DNA from: Flaviaesturariibacter aridisoli | GTDB lineage: Bacteria; Bacteroidota; Bacteroidia; Chitinophagales; Chitinophagaceae | NCBI RefSeq assembly: GCF_004343705.1 | Contig: NZ_SKFH01000046.1 | Span: 1-37,072 of the forward strand | Reading direction: 5' to 3' | DNA length: 37,072 bases | Shown: piece after piece, positions 8,363 to 17,070 of the stretch | How the letters are laid out: the number at the start of each line of letters is the position of its first letter | Numbering within the stretch: the stretch's first letter is position 1 | Position numbers and translations under genes: made by a program | The notes under the pieces: generated by a model | Told to the model about the DNA's origin: nothing | Databases searched by the model: none | The model's input: only the letters and a program-made list of their open reading frames with translations

Positions 8363-9349
8363 TCAGGCCTTCCGCTTACCCGTCAGCCCTTCCATCAGTT
8401 GCAGCACCGCCACCCCGTCTTCGGCGGGTGCCGGGTTGGGGCCGCGGCCCAGGAAGTGGCCGGTTACGGCCGCGATCATCGGCTCCTGCACGTGCGCCAG
8501 CGGCGGGAAGTCGAAGCGGGCCGACACCGTGCCGTCGAAGCGCTCCAGCAGCAGCGGCTGCGCGGCGAACACGGCGCAGGAAAGACGCCCGTTGTCGCCC
8601 GTAAACACAAGCCGGTCGCGTTTTTCGGCTGCACCGAAGCGCCAGCTGCCCTCCAGGAGGATGCCGCCCGGGTAGCGCGCGGTGCCGGCGGTGGTATCGT
8701 CGGCGGCATAGTGGCCGTAGCTGTTCCACGACAGGCCGGCAGCCGCTTCGGGGGCGCCGAAGAAGTAGTGCAGCAGGTCCAGCGCATGGGGCGCCAGGTC
8801 GTAAAAGAGGCCGCCGCCCGATTCGGCGGGGTCGAGGCGCCAGGGCAGCTCCGTGCGGGCCACCAGGCCGCCCTCGTGGGGTTCCCACAGCTCCAGCCGC
8901 AGGTGGCGCACGCTGCCGATGGCGCCGGCGTCGAGCAGCTCCTTCACTTTGCGAAACAGCGGCTGCGCCCGGCGGTAGTGCGCCACGCAAAGGGGCAGGC
9001 CGGCCGCGCGGGCCGCATCGGCCATACGGGCCGCGGCGGCGGCGTCGAGGGCCATCGGCTTTTCCACGTACACCGGCTTGCCGGCCGCCAGGGCCTGCAG
9101 CGTGTAGGCTTCGTGGTAGCGCGGCGGCGTGGCGATGTACACCGCGTTCACGGCCGGGTCGGCCAGCAGGTCTTCGGCCCGGTCGTACCAGCGGGGCACG
9201 CCGTGGCGCGCGGCATAGTCGGCCGCTTTGGCCCCGTTGCGGCGCATCACCGCCGCCAGCCGCGACCCCGGCACTTTCCCAAATGCCGGCCCGCTCTTTA
9301 CTTCCGTTACGTCGCCGCAGCCAATGATGCCCCAGGAGATGTCGTTCAT
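8363..9349 (-). CDS. Gfo/Idh/MocA family NAD(P)-dependent oxidoreductase
   Basis: The 328-residue product matches the usual family length. The N-terminal Rossmann fold has the dinucleotide loop WGIIGCGDV (residues 6-14), then the IATPPRYHE segment and the conserved EKP motif with Lys97, the usual catalytic lysine. The C-terminal alpha/beta domain has the conserved D-x-x-x-H pattern (YDLAPHALDLLHYF). Family members oxidise or reduce sugars, inositols and related polyols with NAD(P). The substrate cannot be read from the sequence and no sugar operon is adjacent. It is a single-gene unit with its own terminator. The promoter box is only 4 nt from ATG, suggesting a leaderless mRNA. Confidence 0.92.
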   Translation of the reverse strand: MNDISWGIIGCGDVTEVKSGPAFGKVPGSRLAAVMRRNGAKAADYAARHGVPRWYDRAEDLLADPAVNAVYIATPPRYHEAYTLQALAAGKPVYVEKPMALDAAAAARMADAARAAGLPLCVAHYRRAQPLFRKVKELLDAGAIGSVRHLRLELWEPHEGGLVARTELPWRLDPAESGGGLFYDLAPHALDLLHYFFGAPEAAAGLSWNSYGHYAADDTTAGTARYPGGILLEGSWRFGAAEKRDRLVFTGDNGRLSCAVFAAQPLLLERFDGTVSARFDFPPLAHVQEPMIAAVTGHFLGRGPNPAPAEDGVAVLQLMEGLTGKRKA

Positions 9350-9353
9350 GCAG

Positions 9354-9361
9354 CGAAGCTA
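9354..9361 (-). promoter_or_regulatory. -7 box TAGCTTCG, 4 nt before ATG
   Basis: On the minus strand TAGCTTCG ends 4 nt before the start codon at 9349. It matches TAnnTTTG with one change, and the same octamer occurs upstream of dnaN. Confidence 0.55.
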
Positions 9362-9367
9362 GGAGCG

Positions 9368-9407
9368 TAATCCATTAATCGGTTAATCGATCAACCGGTT
9401 AATTCCT
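9368..9407. repeat. Octamer array TAATCGGT-like
   Basis: Five 8-bp units (TAATCCAT, TAATCGGT, TAATCGAT, CAACCGGT, TAATTCCT) lie just upstream of the oxidoreductase promoter. They resemble the arrays at 22452-22483 and 22580-22611. Confidence 0.65.
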
Positions 9408-9479
9408 GCGCCCGGGATGACCATGCTTCCTTGTCCCGCTGAGCGCAGCCGAAGCGCCCGTCACCCCATTACGAAGCCG

Positions 9480-9637
9480 TGTAAAAGGGCCACCCGGAGG
9501 CAGCCCTTGTCCCTAAAGCCGAAAACCTGTTATTGTTGAAGGAAGGGCAGCACCCGCAGCCCTTGGGGCGCCCGCACGAAGCGGCGTACGCCGGCGGCAG
9601 AAGGGAGTCCTTGGTTAGATGACGAACGTTCCCGATC
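9480..9637 (-). ncRNA. Candidate small RNA of about 150 nt
   Basis: On the minus strand a promoter (TTG, 20 bp, TACCTTCG) is followed by about 150 nt with several short GC-rich self-complementary segments. It ends in an AAGGGC / GCCCTT hairpin running into TTTT at 9483-9508. No ATG-initiated reading frame lies between. An in-frame TTG beside the box could encode a 57-residue peptide, which I consider less likely. I did not recognise an RNA family: 4.5S/SRP motifs were considered and not convincingly found. Confidence 0.35.
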
Positions 9638-9640
9638 AAA

Positions 9641-9671
9641 CGAAGGTACCCGGCACTGCTGGCGGGAACAA
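9641..9671 (-). promoter_or_regulatory. Promoter of candidate small RNA
   Basis: Minus-strand TTG (9671-9669) and TACCTTCG (9648-9641) are separated by 20 bp, close to the Bacteroidota layout of TTTG, 19-20 bp, TAnnTTTG. Among the few promoters where I looked for a -33 element, this has the best two-element match. Confidence 0.5.
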
Positions 9672-9693
9672 TACCCTGCGCGCGGTATTTTGC

Positions 9694-9791
9694 GGGAGGC
9701 GGGAGGCGGGAGGCGGGAGGCGTAAGGCGGGAGGCGGGAGGCGGGAGGCGGGAAGCGTGAGGCGTCAGGCGTGAGGCGTCAGGCGGGAAAC
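9694..9791. repeat. Heptamer tandem array GGGAGGC/GTSAGGC
   Basis: Fourteen uninterrupted 7-bp units: four GGGAGGC, GTAAGGC, three GGGAGGC, GGGAAGC, alternating GTGAGGC and GTCAGGC, then GGGAAAC. The AGGC tail is conserved and the first three bases vary. Confidence 0.9.
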
Positions 9792-10030
9792 CGGGGATCG
9801 CTGTTTTCCTCCGCCCGGCCTCCGCGCCATAGGCCGCTCCGGCCGGCGGCGCGCTGCGTCGTCTCTCGCAGCCTCCATAATAAACGACCTTCCAACCTAT
9901 AGTACTGCTTAGGTGCTCGCTGGTAGAGAAACAGTCTCTGTGTACTCTGCGAAAACGCGCTGCGCCCTCTGCAGCCTGCCCCGCCAAAGGCGGGGAGAAA
10001 CCTTGCCCTGTGGGAAATGCTAAACTCCGC

Positions 10031-10038
10031 TATCTTAG
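10031..10038 (+). promoter_or_regulatory. -7 box TATCTTAG upstream of 10064
   Basis: TATCTTAG matches TAnnTTTG except near its end and leaves a leader of about 25 nt. No clear -33 element was seen. Confidence 0.4.
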
Positions 10039-10063
10039 TCGTACCAAAATCCAGACTGTTCCG

Positions 10064-10879
10064 ATGCGAAAAACCATTTTCCTGGGTCTTTCGGGCCTCG
10101 CCCTGACCCTCGGCGCCGGCGCCCAGTGCCCCACGCCGCTTACCTTCCAGGTACCTTCTTCCTTCAGTATTTGCAACGGCGCGCAAACGCAGCCCCTCCT
10201 CTTCGGCAGCAACGACGCGTCGGCCACTTTTGCGTGGAGCAACAGTAATCCTTCCATCGGCCTCGCTCCATCCGGCAGCGACGACATTGCGCCCTTCGCC
10301 GCCGTCAACAGCGGCAGCACGGAGGTAACGGCCACGATCACCGTTACGGCTACTGCGGGGCCCTGCGTCAGCGCGCCGCAAAGCTTTACCATCAGCGTCC
10401 GGCCCTCACCGGCCACGCCCTCGCTGAGCGTGCAGGGCAACCTGCTGCAAAGCAGCGGCGGCGGCACGAGCTATGCCTGGTACTACAACGGCGCGCCGGT
10501 CGACGGCGTCACGGGCCCCTCCTTCGGGGCAACGCTAAGCGGCAACTACGCGGTGCAGGTAGTGGGTGGCAACGGCTGCGCCAGCGCGGTGTCGCCGGCG
10601 CTGAACCTCTTGATCACGGGGGTATCCGCACTGCGCGCCGGCTCGGGCCTCCAGCTGGCGGCCAACCCCGTGCGCGGGCAGGCACTGCTGCTGCAAACGG
10701 GCCCCGCCCGCAATTATACGGTTTGGGTACTGACCTCCGGCGGCGCGCTGCTGCAGTCGCAGCGCCTCCGCGGCGGCGGCGCCATCGACCTGTCGCGCTA
10801 CCCTGCGGGGGTGTACCTGCTTCTCGTCCGCGACGAGCGCAGCGGCGCGCTGTGGCAGGAGCGGGTGGTGAAGGCGTGA
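10064..10879 (+). CDS. Secreted Ig/PKD-like protein with T9SS-type C-terminal domain
   Basis: I chose the ATG at 10064 because it opens a clean signal peptide (MRKTIFLGLSGLALTLGAGAQ); the longer frame starts inside the promoter. The mature protein is about 250 residues. It has one Ig/PKD-like beta domain, a short segment of the YAWYYNGAPVDG type as in gliding-related surface proteins, and a tail with NPVRG, YPAGVYLLLVRD and a final basic strand (ERVVKA). This tail closely resembles that of the protein encoded at 13965-16964, so both are probably cargo of the same secretion system. Its stop lies 7 bp from the convergent caspase-gene stop. No catalytic residues were recognised. Confidence 0.85.
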   Translation: MRKTIFLGLSGLALTLGAGAQCPTPLTFQVPSSFSICNGAQTQPLLFGSNDASATFAWSNSNPSIGLAPSGSDDIAPFAAVNSGSTEVTATITVTATAGPCVSAPQSFTISVRPSPATPSLSVQGNLLQSSGGGTSYAWYYNGAPVDGVTGPSFGATLSGNYAVQVVGGNGCASAVSPALNLLITGVSALRAGSGLQLAANPVRGQALLLQTGPARNYTVWVLTSGGALLQSQRLRGGGAIDLSRYPAGVYLLLVRDERSGALWQERVVKA

Positions 10880-10886
10880 GGCCCCC

Positions 10887-13760
10887 CTACTGCACCCCGA
10901 TCGGGAAGTCAGGCACATTCGGCGGCACCACCGACGTGGGATGCTGGCGGCCCCTGGTGAGTTCTTTCACGCGCTCGGAGATGTAGGCGTCGAGGCTTTT
11001 CACCGTGATCTTGGTCTTGCCGGGAACGGAGGCCTTGCCGCCGAGGCCTTCGAGGAGCGCCATTGTAAAGGCGCCGTGCTCCCAGGAAGGATCTTCGAGC
11101 GAATATTCCTTGCCGGTGCTGCTGGTGAAGGTGATGGCACCGTTCTGCGTGCTCGACAGCTCGTTCACGATGGCGTTGATGTCGGCGCCGCCGCGGCGCT
11201 GGGCCGTGCCCATCACGTTGCCCGAATGGCAGGCGTCGATGAATACCACCACCTTGCCGGCGATGTTGCTCACGGTCTGCTTCAGCTCTTCGAAGTTGAG
11301 GCAGGTGGAACGCAGGCGGTTCACGTCGGCGCCCACGGGCAGCATGTAAAAGACGCCGTTGTTGTCGTTGATGCCGTGGCCGGCGTAAAAGATCATCGCC
11401 ATATCGCCCTGGCCGGTCTGCTCCTGGATCCACTGGAGGCCGTCCTGGATGGCCTCGCGGGTGGCGGCAGCGTTGGTGTATTGCTTCACCACCACGTCGC
11501 CGTACAGCTTGCCTTTTTGTTTCTGCATCCCGGCTACGAAGGCGTTGGCGTCCTTGTCGGCGTAATTGAGCTTGTACTCGGGGTTCTGGTACTGGCTGAT
11601 GCCGATGGCCAGCACGTAGAGCTTGGGTTTGCGCACGAACTCGTCGGCGCCGCGCTCAGCGGCCTTGAAGTGGAGGAATACGTTGGCTTCGGGACTGAGG
11701 CCGTTGTCGTTTTCGGCCAGCAGCGTCACGGTGCAATCGCCGCCGGGCAGGGTCACGTTCACGCTGTATTTGTTGGAAGGCTGCACCTTGATGCCGCGCT
11801 CCAGCGCCACGGGCCGCCCGTTGACGAGCACCTTCACGCTTTTCACCGGCGCGTCTTCGGGGGTGTTGACGCTGTAGTCGATGCGCACGGTCTCGCTGCT
11901 CACGGTGCTGCCGCCGGCGGGGTTGAGGATGCTGATGGTGGGCGGCAGCTTGCTTTGCACGGCGGCGGCGGTGGCGGTAGTGCGGCGGCGCTCGTCGCGG
12001 CTGTTGGCGAAGGTGATGGCCTGGTTCTCGTCGTAATTCTCAAACACGGCGTCGATGATGTCGGGGCGGTAGTAGGCTTCGCGGAAACGCGACACGGGGA
12101 AGAAGGCCGGCGTGCCGTCCTTGCCCTTGTTGATGTGCCAGCCGAGCAGGTCTTCAGCGCCTGCGGAGGCGTCGTAATAGCCCGAGGGTGTAAAGAGCAC
12201 CCAGCGCGTTTTGTCGTTGTGGAGGAAGAAGGCGAGCAGCTCCTTGCCGTTGGTCATGTTGTACCAGCGGATGGTGCCGTCGTTGAGCTGCACCAGCACC
12301 ACGCGGTCGTTGCCGCTAATGTTGACGCCCTTGCAGTTGGCGGGCAGCGTTGCTTTCCACACCTGCTGGCCGCGCACGTCGGAACAATAGAGGTTCCAGC
12401 TGCCGCCGATCACCACGTAGTTGCCGTCGGAGCTGACGTCGACGCCCACGCAGGATTCATAATTGTTCATAAAGGTCACCTCGCGCCCGTTGATGCTGGG
12501 TCGCTTGTCTACGCTGCCTTTGTCGGCGCGGGTGCCCTGGGCTTCGGTCACGGCCGGCTCGGTCTGGCTTTCCTTCTGCTGCAGGGTGCGGCCCGGCACT
12601 TCGAAGCTCAGGTCGGGCTGGTGGTAGGGCTGGAAGCCGAAAACGGCGCCGTTGCGGCCCACGCGGAAGGATCCCTTGCGGGTGCCCGAAAAGTCGTTGT
12701 TGTTGCTGTTGTGGTACCAGCCGGTGGTATGGGCCGCCGTCAGCACCGCCAGGTCGGGGTGCGAGCCGAGTACGGCGAGGCCGCCGTTGGGCAGGGCCTT
12801 CATGTCGGCAACGCTGTTGTTGAGCAGGGCCAGGTCGCGGAAGGAGCCCCTGCCGGCGTCTTCCCAGCAGCGGATCACGAAGTGGGCGTTGTTGTCGGCG
12901 TCCACGATGCTGTAGTGCGAGCCGCCGTAGAGGCGCTTGCCGTCGGCGGAGAAGCACACCTTTCCGAGGCGCTCGCCGCGCACATTGGCTTCGCCGAGCG
13001 CGGGGCGATAGAGCACGGTCAGGTCGGTGCCGCTGCGCACCTCCACGTCGGGACTGTCTTCGTAGGCTACGGCCACCAGCTTCCCGTTGGGGCTGAAAGC
13101 CACGCTGAAGGGTTCGGCGCGGCTGTCGTGGCGGGCGGTGGTCTGCAGGGCAAAGTCTTCGGAATAGAGGCGGATGAGGCCGTCCTCGCAGGTAGTCACC
13201 AGGCGGCCCTTCGCGTCGAAGGAGAGGTGGTACACGTCGCCTTCGTAGCTGCCCAGCACACGGGCCAGCGACCAGTTGGCGGTGCGCACGAGGGCGACGC
13301 CCTTGTTGCCGCCCATGCCCACGGCGAGCCACTGGCCGTTGGGGGAAAATTCAATTTCGTTGGCCATCCCCGCGAGGCCGGTAACGCGCTGGCGGATGTG
13401 GCCGGTCTGCGTTTCGATGAGGTAGAGGCAGTAGTCGTCTTCCCATTCGTAGCCGGTGCGCCCGCCTACTACGGCGAGCTTGCCGTCGGCGCTGAGGGCG
13501 CAGCTATAGAGCTTGCCTTCGCTGGCGCCTTCCACCGGCACGCGAAACACCTGCAGCTGGCGGCCCGTGGCGGCATCCCAAAGGCGGGCCGTCCGGTCGT
13601 CGGAGGAAGTAAGCAGGTATTTGCCCGCGGCGTCGGTGGCGATGCGCTTGCCGGCGGCGGAGTGCATCCCGGTTTCAAGGCGCAGGATCGGCTGGGTCGT
13701 TTGCGCGGATGCGGCGAGGCAGCTAAGCACTCCGAAGAGGAAGAACAGGCAGGATCTCAT
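10887..13760 (-). CDS. Exported WD40 repeat - caspase (peptidase C14) fusion protein
   Basis: The ATG at 13760 starts a signal peptide (MRSCLFFLFGVLSCLAASAQ), giving 957 residues. The first 400 or so contain WD40-like blades (LLTSSDDRTARLWDAATGRQ, VAFSPNGKLVAVAYED). More propeller-like sequence follows, then an Ig-like strand-rich segment (about 610-700). From about 710 comes a caspase domain with catalytic His795 in YAGHG and Cys844 in DACHSG. The Asp before that Cys suits the basic-residue preference of bacterial and metacaspase-type enzymes. Many WD40-caspase fusions lack a signal peptide; this one has one and lacks a T9SS tail, so it probably acts in the periplasm. The target is unknown. 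It lies between two T9SS cargo genes. Confidence 0.9.
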   Translation of the reverse strand: MRSCLFFLFGVLSCLAASAQTTQPILRLETGMHSAAGKRIATDAAGKYLLTSSDDRTARLWDAATGRQLQVFRVPVEGASEGKLYSCALSADGKLAVVGGRTGYEWEDDYCLYLIETQTGHIRQRVTGLAGMANEIEFSPNGQWLAVGMGGNKGVALVRTANWSLARVLGSYEGDVYHLSFDAKGRLVTTCEDGLIRLYSEDFALQTTARHDSRAEPFSVAFSPNGKLVAVAYEDSPDVEVRSGTDLTVLYRPALGEANVRGERLGKVCFSADGKRLYGGSHYSIVDADNNAHFVIRCWEDAGRGSFRDLALLNNSVADMKALPNGGLAVLGSHPDLAVLTAAHTTGWYHNSNNNDFSGTRKGSFRVGRNGAVFGFQPYHQPDLSFEVPGRTLQQKESQTEPAVTEAQGTRADKGSVDKRPSINGREVTFMNNYESCVGVDVSSDGNYVVIGGSWNLYCSDVRGQQVWKATLPANCKGVNISGNDRVVLVQLNDGTIRWYNMTNGKELLAFFLHNDKTRWVLFTPSGYYDASAGAEDLLGWHINKGKDGTPAFFPVSRFREAYYRPDIIDAVFENYDENQAITFANSRDERRRTTATAAAVQSKLPPTISILNPAGGSTVSSETVRIDYSVNTPEDAPVKSVKVLVNGRPVALERGIKVQPSNKYSVNVTLPGGDCTVTLLAENDNGLSPEANVFLHFKAAERGADEFVRKPKLYVLAIGISQYQNPEYKLNYADKDANAFVAGMQKQKGKLYGDVVVKQYTNAAATREAIQDGLQWIQEQTGQGDMAMIFYAGHGINDNNGVFYMLPVGADVNRLRSTCLNFEELKQTVSNIAGKVVVFIDACHSGNVMGTAQRRGGADINAIVNELSSTQNGAITFTSSTGKEYSLEDPSWEHGAFTMALLEGLGGKASVPGKTKITVKSLDAYISERVKELTRGRQHPTSVVPPNVPDFPIGVQ

Positions 13761-13812
13761 ATGCAGCGTTTTGGAGACCACTAAAGATCGATAAAAAACC
13801 GGATCCCTGCAA

Positions 13813-13828
13813 TACCCTCCGGAGGGTA
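13813..13828. promoter_or_regulatory. Perfect 16-bp palindrome in a divergent promoter region
   Basis: TACCCTCCGGAGGGTA lies between the divergent starts at 13760 (-) and 13965 (+), 52 bp upstream of the caspase gene. It could be an operator or a small hairpin; no regulator is identified. Confidence 0.35.
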
Positions 13829-13924
13829 GATCGGCGTTCGTGTACGCCCTAACGGTGAAGTGGAACACGTTGAGGAAAACAATAGGGCGGGGCCTGCAGC
13901 CAGAGTCATATACAAATCGATGCA

Positions 13925-13932
13925 TATATTTG
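13925..13932 (+). promoter_or_regulatory. -7 box TATATTTG upstream of 13965
   Basis: An exact TAnnTTTG match, about 32 bp before ATG. No strong -33 element is visible. Confidence 0.55.
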
Positions 13933-13964
13933 CCGCGCTGAAACTAAATCCACACTGCTATAAT

Positions 13965-16964
13965 ATGTTCCGAAAACTTTCGCTCCTCATCCTGTCGGGT
14001 TGTTTTGCCCTGGCAGGTTCGGCGCAGTCCGGCCTTCCCGATGCTTCGTTCAATGCTGTCGATGCCGGGTACGGGCGGGGCGATATGTCTGACAATCCGG
14101 TGTACCGGATGCAATTACAAGCTGATGGCAAACTGCTGATCAGCAACGACCCGCGCCATTTCAACAGCACCGTGCGCACCGGCCTGGCGCGTTTACGCGC
14201 CGACGGGCTGCTCGACAGCTCCTTTGTGCCGGCGATCGAAGCGAGCGTTGCCACCAACGATGCCGTGCTGCTGCCCGACGGAAAGGTGGTGGTCGGCGGA
14301 CATTTTACCATCGGCGGCGTCACCCGCTACATTACCCGCCTCCTGCCCGACGGCAGCCCGGACGCCTCCTTTGCTACCGGCACGGGCTTCAATGCGCGCG
14401 CCACCCGCCTGCTGGCACAGCCCGACGGAAAGGTGGTCGTCAGCGGCGAGTTTACCAGCTTCAACGGCACGGCCCGCAGGTACCTCGCGCGCCTCAACGG
14501 GGACGGCACCCTCGATACCGGTTTCAACCGCGGCGCCGGCCCCGACGGGGTCATCAGCACCTTTGCGCTGCAGGCCGATGGAAAAATCATCGTCGGCGGC
14601 AGTTTCAACAACTTTGACAACGTGCCGCGCAAAAACATCGCGCGCATCAATGCAGACGGCTCACTCGACGCGTCCTTCGACCCGGGCACCGGGGCAAACG
14701 CCGGCATCGCTTCCCTCAAGCTGTTGCCCGACGGGCGGGTGCTGGCGGTCGGCTACTTTACGGCCATCAACGGGGTGACGGCCAAATACCTGGCCCGCCT
14801 CAGCAGCACCGGCGTTCCCGATCCTTCCTTCAACACGGGCAGCGGCCCGAACGATTACCCGGCCGACGTGGCCGTACAGTCCGATGGCAAGCTCGTGGTG
14901 GTGGGTAATTTCCATACCTGGAGCGGCAGCACGGCGAATTGCATCGTGCGCCTGGACGCGAACGCAACGTCGGTGGATGCCAGCTTCGACGCCGGCACCG
15001 GCATCCGGGCCTACGGCCACTGCGTGCTGCTGCGCCCCGACGGGCGGATCGTGGTATCGGGCTCGTTCAACGACGTGGCGCGCCGTAGCCGCAACCACCT
15101 GGTGCAGTTCCTTTCCAACGGCAGCATCGACCTAGCCTTCAACCCCAGCACCGGCGCCGACAACACCGTCGCCGCGGTAGCGCTGGCTTCCAACGGCGAC
15201 CTGGCGATCGCCGGCGACTTCTTCGGGTATAACGGGCACTACCGTGGCGGCGTTGCCCGCCTGCACGGCGATGGCAGCATCGATACGAATTTTACGGCAA
15301 CGATCGGGTTCGACCGGTTCGCCGTCAACCGGGTGGTGCATGCGATGGCTTTTCTTCCCGACGGCAAGCTGCTCGCCGTTGGTGAATTCAACCGCTATTC
15401 CAACTGGCCGGTAAACTACATTGTCCGCATCCTGCCTTCAGGCGCCATCGACCAGACCTTCGACGCCGGGTACGGTGCCTACCATATGTATGGGATGGCG
15501 TTGCAACCCGATGGCAGGATCGTGGTCGTCGGGGATTTTTCCTACTTCAGCGGGGTGGCCCGCCGCAGTGTTGCGCGCCTGAACGCCGATGGCTCGCTGG
15601 ACGCCACCTTTGCCACAACCCCCAACTGGACGGCGCCGATGAAGGCCGTGGCCCTGCAACCCGACGGCAAGATCGTAACCGCGCTCTGGTACCTGCAAAC
15701 GCAGAACGAGCGCCCGCTCCGGCGCTTCCTGAGCAACGGCTCCCTCGATCCTTCCTTCGTGGTTCCCGCGGGGTCCAACGATGCCATCAACTCCATCGGC
15801 TTACAGGCCGATGGCAAAATCGTTGTTGCCGGAAACTTCACTACGCTCGGCGGCGTGACCCGCAACCGTATCACCCGGCTCAACAACGATGGAAGTGTCG
15901 ATGCGGCATTCAACCCGGGAACGGGTGCGAACGCAGCGATCGAACGCCTTTTGGTGCTTGCCGACGACCGCCTGCTGATCATGGGCCGCTTTACGCAATA
16001 CAACGGCGCTGCCTGCAACAATATCGCGCGCCTCAACCGCGACGGCTCGCTCGACAACAGCTTCCAGGGTTCGGGCAGCAACGGTATCGTATGGGATGCG
16101 TTGCAGAAGCCGAACGGCCAGCTGCTGGTCGCCGGCGCGTTCACGGCGTATAACGGGGTGGGCCGCAACCGCATCTCGGTGCTGCACAACCAAACGCTCG
16201 GGGTGAGCACGCTCGGCGCATCCACCTACTGCGCCGGAACGACCGTGGTGGTGCCCTTTGTGGCCGGCGCGGGCTTTTCCAGCGGCAACGTATTTACCGT
16301 ACAGTTAAGCAATGCATCGGGATCCTTTGCCGCGCCGGTTACCATCGGCACGCAAAGCGGCACCGGCAGTGGCAGCATCAACGCCACGCTTCCTGGCGGC
16401 CTTGCTGCGGGCAGCGGCTACCGGGTACGCATCATCAGCAGCGCGCCCGCCGGCACGGGTGCCGACAATGGTGTCAACCTCACGATCAACGCGCAGCCGG
16501 CACCGCCCGTGATCACGCAGAATGGCGCGCAACTGCAATCGTCGGCGGCCGCCGGCAACCAGTGGTATTTCAACGGCAGCGCCATCACCGGCGCCACGGG
16601 CAGTACCTACACCCCGACGCAGGCCGGCAACTATACGGTGCGTGTAACCACCGGCGGCTGCAGCAGCCCCTATTCCGCAGCGCTGGCCTGGGCGGCAACC
16701 GCCGTCAGCAGCCTTTCTGCCGAAACGGGCATCATCGCCGGGCCCAACCCGGTTCACAATGTATTGGTGCTGTATGCCAACGGCAATACCCGGAGCTACC
16801 ACTTGCGCCTCACCGATACCTGGGGTCGCGACGTGGTGCCGGGGCGCCGGTTCAGCGGCAACTACAGCCTGCCGACCGAAGGGCTCGCGCCCGGAACGTA
16901 CCTGCTGCTGCTCCGCGACGTGCGTACCGGCTGGCAATGGCAACAGAAGATCATAAAACAATAA
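13965..16964 (+). CDS. Secreted delta-60 repeat double beta-propeller with T9SS-type C-terminal domain
   Basis: Translation from ATG 13965 gives 999 residues, opening with a signal peptide (MFRKLSLLILSGCFALAGSAQ). Residues from about 30 to 745 hold 14 copies of the delta-60 repeat (LQPDGKIVVGGxF...ARLNADGSLDxxF), about 50 residues each. Fourteen suits two seven-bladed propellers. Two Ig-like modules follow, and then a sorting-type tail (GPNPVHN, LAPGTYLLLLRDV, KIIKQ) much like that of the protein at 10064. Family members are surface or secreted proteins of unknown ligand. A shared strong terminator follows. The promoter is TATATTTG at 13925. Confidence 0.9.
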   Translation: MFRKLSLLILSGCFALAGSAQSGLPDASFNAVDAGYGRGDMSDNPVYRMQLQADGKLLISNDPRHFNSTVRTGLARLRADGLLDSSFVPAIEASVATNDAVLLPDGKVVVGGHFTIGGVTRYITRLLPDGSPDASFATGTGFNARATRLLAQPDGKVVVSGEFTSFNGTARRYLARLNGDGTLDTGFNRGAGPDGVISTFALQADGKIIVGGSFNNFDNVPRKNIARINADGSLDASFDPGTGANAGIASLKLLPDGRVLAVGYFTAINGVTAKYLARLSSTGVPDPSFNTGSGPNDYPADVAVQSDGKLVVVGNFHTWSGSTANCIVRLDANATSVDASFDAGTGIRAYGHCVLLRPDGRIVVSGSFNDVARRSRNHLVQFLSNGSIDLAFNPSTGADNTVAAVALASNGDLAIAGDFFGYNGHYRGGVARLHGDGSIDTNFTATIGFDRFAVNRVVHAMAFLPDGKLLAVGEFNRYSNWPVNYIVRILPSGAIDQTFDAGYGAYHMYGMALQPDGRIVVVGDFSYFSGVARRSVARLNADGSLDATFATTPNWTAPMKAVALQPDGKIVTALWYLQTQNERPLRRFLSNGSLDPSFVVPAGSNDAINSIGLQADGKIVVAGNFTTLGGVTRNRITRLNNDGSVDAAFNPGTGANAAIERLLVLADDRLLIMGRFTQYNGAACNNIARLNRDGSLDNSFQGSGSNGIVWDALQKPNGQLLVAGAFTAYNGVGRNRISVLHNQTLGVSTLGASTYCAGTTVVVPFVAGAGFSSGNVFTVQLSNASGSFAAPVTIGTQSGTGSGSINATLPGGLAAGSGYRVRIISSAPAGTGADNGVNLTINAQPAPPVITQNGAQLQSSAAAGNQWYFNGSAITGATGSTYTPTQAGNYTVRVTTGGCSSPYSAALAWAATAVSSLSAETGIIAGPNPVHNVLVLYANGNTRSYHLRLTDTWGRDVVPGRRFSGNYSLPTEGLAPGTYLLLLRDVRTGWQWQQKIIKQ

Positions 16965-17005
16965 CAGCGGCACGCAGCTAGCGCGGGTCCGTGTTTCCTA
17001 CCAAC

Positions 17006-17036
17006 AAAAATCCCATCGCGTTGCGATGGGATTTTT
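17006..17036. terminator. Bidirectional terminator
   Basis: A perfect 14-bp stem (AAAAATCCCATCGC / GCGATGGGATTTTT, loop GTT) with T-runs on both strands separates the convergent genes ending at 16964 (+) and 17071 (-). Confidence 0.9.
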
Positions 17037-17070
17037 TATTTAGCTGCGTTACCCGCGTTATCGGCTTGCT

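Noticed and set aside
9541-9640. Possible 4.5S/SRP RNA on the plus strand (GAAGGGAG and AGATGACG motifs)
   Set aside because: The conserved apical loop and its flanking asymmetric bulges could not be aligned, and the promoter and terminator signals are on the other strand.
9469-9987. 172-residue minus-strand frame
   Set aside because: Its middle is the translated heptamer array, and its end coincides with the candidate small RNA; no family resemblance.
10941-13784. 947-residue open frame on the plus strand
   Set aside because: It is antisense to the WD40-caspase gene, whose domains and signal peptide are clear; long antisense frames are expected in GC-rich DNA.
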